This document shows, one piece after another, positions 5,319 to 6,146 of a DNA stretch of 6,146 nucleotides. Numbering within the stretch: the first letter of the stretch is position 1; each line of letters opens with the position of its first letter. The position numbers and the translations under genes are program-made. The notes beneath the pieces are model-generated. The model worked only from the letters and a program-made list of their open reading frames with translations, made no database searches and was not told the origin of the DNA. The stretch comes from Rubrobacteraceae bacterium (GTDB lineage: Bacteria > Actinomycetota > Rubrobacteria > Rubrobacterales > Rubrobacteraceae): contig JAJNDJ010000054.1 of assembly GCA_021156345.1 (NCBI GenBank), positions 1 to 6,146 of the forward strand, read 5' to 3'.

Positions 5319-6017
5319 GTGCCGGACGACGGGCCCAAGCGCGAGGCCGCCAAAGCGGCGGTGGAACGTTACGTCGAGAGCGGTATGGTGGTAGGACTAG
5401 GGACTGGTTCGACGGCCACATTCGCGGTGCGCAGGATCGGGGAGCTCGTGGCTTCGGGGAAATTGAGGGACGTCAGGGGTGTACCGACTTCGGCGAAGAC
5501 CACCGCCCTTGCGAACGAGCTTGGCATACCGCTTGCGACGCTCTCGGAGGCCCGTCCGCGCTTTACCATAGACGGGGCCGATGAGATCTCCCCCGAGCTT
5601 GCCCTAATCAAGGGGCGTGGAGGCGCGCTCCTAAGGGAGAAGATCGTAGCCTCATCGAGCGAGGAGGGCCTGATCGTGGTCGCCGACTCGAGCAAGCTGG
5701 TCGACCCTCTGGGCGCGGGTCCACTGCCCGTCGAGATCGACTCCTTTGGGTGGGAGATCACCCTCGAAGCCCTCGCCTGCCTGGGCTGCGAGCCGGAGCT
5801 GAGGATGGACTGGACGGATCCCGGACGGCCCTTCGTCACAGACGGCGGCCACTACACGGCTGACTGCACATTCGAGAAGATCGCTGACCCTGCATCACTC
5901 GCGATACAGATCAAACACATCCCAGGCGCCCTCGAGTGCGGCCTCTTCGTCGGCCTCGCCCGGGCCGCTGTCGTCGCCGGCGAGAATGGGACAGTGTTCA
6001 TTGAGGCGAAGCCGTAG
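5319..6017 (+). CDS. rpiA: Ribose-5-phosphate isomerase A
   Basis: Cytoplasmic pentose phosphate pathway enzyme interconverting ribose-5-phosphate and ribulose-5-phosphate. The 232-residue length is typical of the family. Motifs seen: phosphate loop G-L-G-T-G-S-T-A (26-33), T-S-A-K-T (57-61), D-G-A-D-E-I (85-90), K-G-R-G-G-A-L-L-R-E-K (98-108) and F-V-T-D-G-G-H (172-178). D85, D88, K98 and the general base E107 correspond to D81, D84, K94 and E103 of the E. coli enzyme, each offset by four. Two small departures from the common pattern are R100 in the usual K-G-G-G run and G-G-H where T-D-N-G-N is common; neither removes a catalytic residue. The GTG start has an excellent Shine-Dalgarno sequence and lies two bases after the htrA stop, so the gene is probably co-transcribed with htrA and kinase 2. 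Its product is ordinary central metabolism, so its link to the signalling genes may be positional only, though it helps supply erythrose-4-phosphate used by the DAHP synthase upstream. Confidence 0.97.
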   Translation: MPDDGPKREAAKAAVERYVESGMVVGLGTGSTATFAVRRIGELVASGKLRDVRGVPTSAKTTALANELGIPLATLSEARPRFTIDGADEISPELALIKGRGGALLREKIVASSSEEGLIVVADSSKLVDPLGAGPLPVEIDSFGWEITLEALACLGCEPELRMDWTDPGRPFVTDGGHYTADCTFEKIADPASLAIQIKHIPGALECGLFVGLARAAVVAGENGTVFIEAKP

Positions 6018-6025
6018 CGTGCTGA

Positions 6026-6146
6026 CTAGCTGCTAGAGGCCCCGAATCCGGCGCGGACGCCGGCACGGACGGAGCGGTCCCTCTCGACGACGAGCTTGTA
6101 GATGTAATCGTACTCCACGTAGACGATGGCCTTGCCGTCCTGCATC
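6026..6146 (-). CDS. Unrecognised protein, 3' end only, convergent with rpiA
   Basis: On the minus strand an open frame enters from the right edge and ends at a TAG (6028-6026), giving at least 39 residues: M-Q-D-G-K-A-I-V-Y-V-E-Y-D-Y-I-Y-K-L-V-V, then R-D-R-S-V-R-A-G-V-R-A-G-F-G and a short Ser tail. The Met codon at 6145-6143 could be internal. The composition (alternating hydrophobic and charged residues, GC-rich third positions, a beta-strand-like start) looks protein-like, and the stop lies only 8 bases past the rpiA stop, typical of convergent neighbours. I do not recognise the family and assign no function. It could be spurious, since only 121 bases are visible. Confidence 0.5.
   Translation of the reverse strand, partial: MQDGKAIVYVEYDYIYKLVVERDRSVRAGVRAGFGASSS
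6048..6063. repeat. Short GC-rich hairpin downstream of rpiA
   Basis: CCGGCG and CGCCGG form a perfect 6-bp stem with a CGGA loop, 31 bases after the rpiA stop. No T-run follows on either strand, so it is not a canonical terminator, and it lies within the convergent minus-strand frame, where it encodes part of an R-A-G-V-R-A-G stretch. It could slow read-through transcription or be a coding coincidence. Confidence 0.3.

Overview
This is a GC-rich bacterial chromosome segment, most like a deep-branching actinobacterium. A Rubrobacter-type organism is my best guess: high GC combined with heavy use of AUA and AGG codons, mostly TAG stops, GTG starts, and PknB-type receptor kinases. The assignment is inference, because there is no rRNA or other marker in the window. 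Nearly all of it is coding, and one strand carries a tightly packed gene train. I see no mobile element, CRISPR array, tRNA or rRNA.

Layout: (1) bases 1-106 are the last 34 codons of an AroQ-type chorismate mutase. (2) One base after its stop comes a type I-beta DAHP synthase (108-920), the first enzyme of the shikimate pathway. In Bacillus subtilis these two activities form one fused protein; here they are two adjacent, probably translationally coupled genes. (3) Next are two tandem paralogous transmembrane Ser/Thr kinases (929-2554 and 2619-4124). Each has a PknB-like kinase domain, a juxtamembrane linker, one membrane helix, a Gly/Pro/Gln-rich extracellular stalk and a small extracellular domain that looks NTF2-like rather than PASTA. 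The second has the phospho-acceptor threonines of a normal activation loop; the first has lost seven residues there. (4) A membrane-anchored HtrA/DegP-type protease with a PDZ domain (4111-5316) overlaps the second kinase by 14 bases. (5) Ribose-5-phosphate isomerase A (5319-6017) follows two bases later with a strong Shine-Dalgarno sequence. (6) The 3' end of an unrecognised gene on the minus strand (6026-6146) converges on rpiA.

The only intergenic gap of any size (2555-2618) carries what looks like a leaderless promoter: a perfect TATAAT seven bases before the GTG start of kinase 2. A perfect 14-bp palindrome covers the end of the -10 box, the predicted transcription start and the start codon. 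The second kinase, htrA and rpiA can therefore form their own transcription unit. A working picture is an envelope-sensing module (two receptor kinases plus an extracytoplasmic quality-control protease) inserted between two central-metabolism genes. The metabolic genes are loosely related, since DAHP synthase consumes erythrose-4-phosphate and RpiA works in the pentose phosphate pathway that supplies it. The gene functions are well supported by motifs; the functional link between kinases and protease is inferred from gene order.
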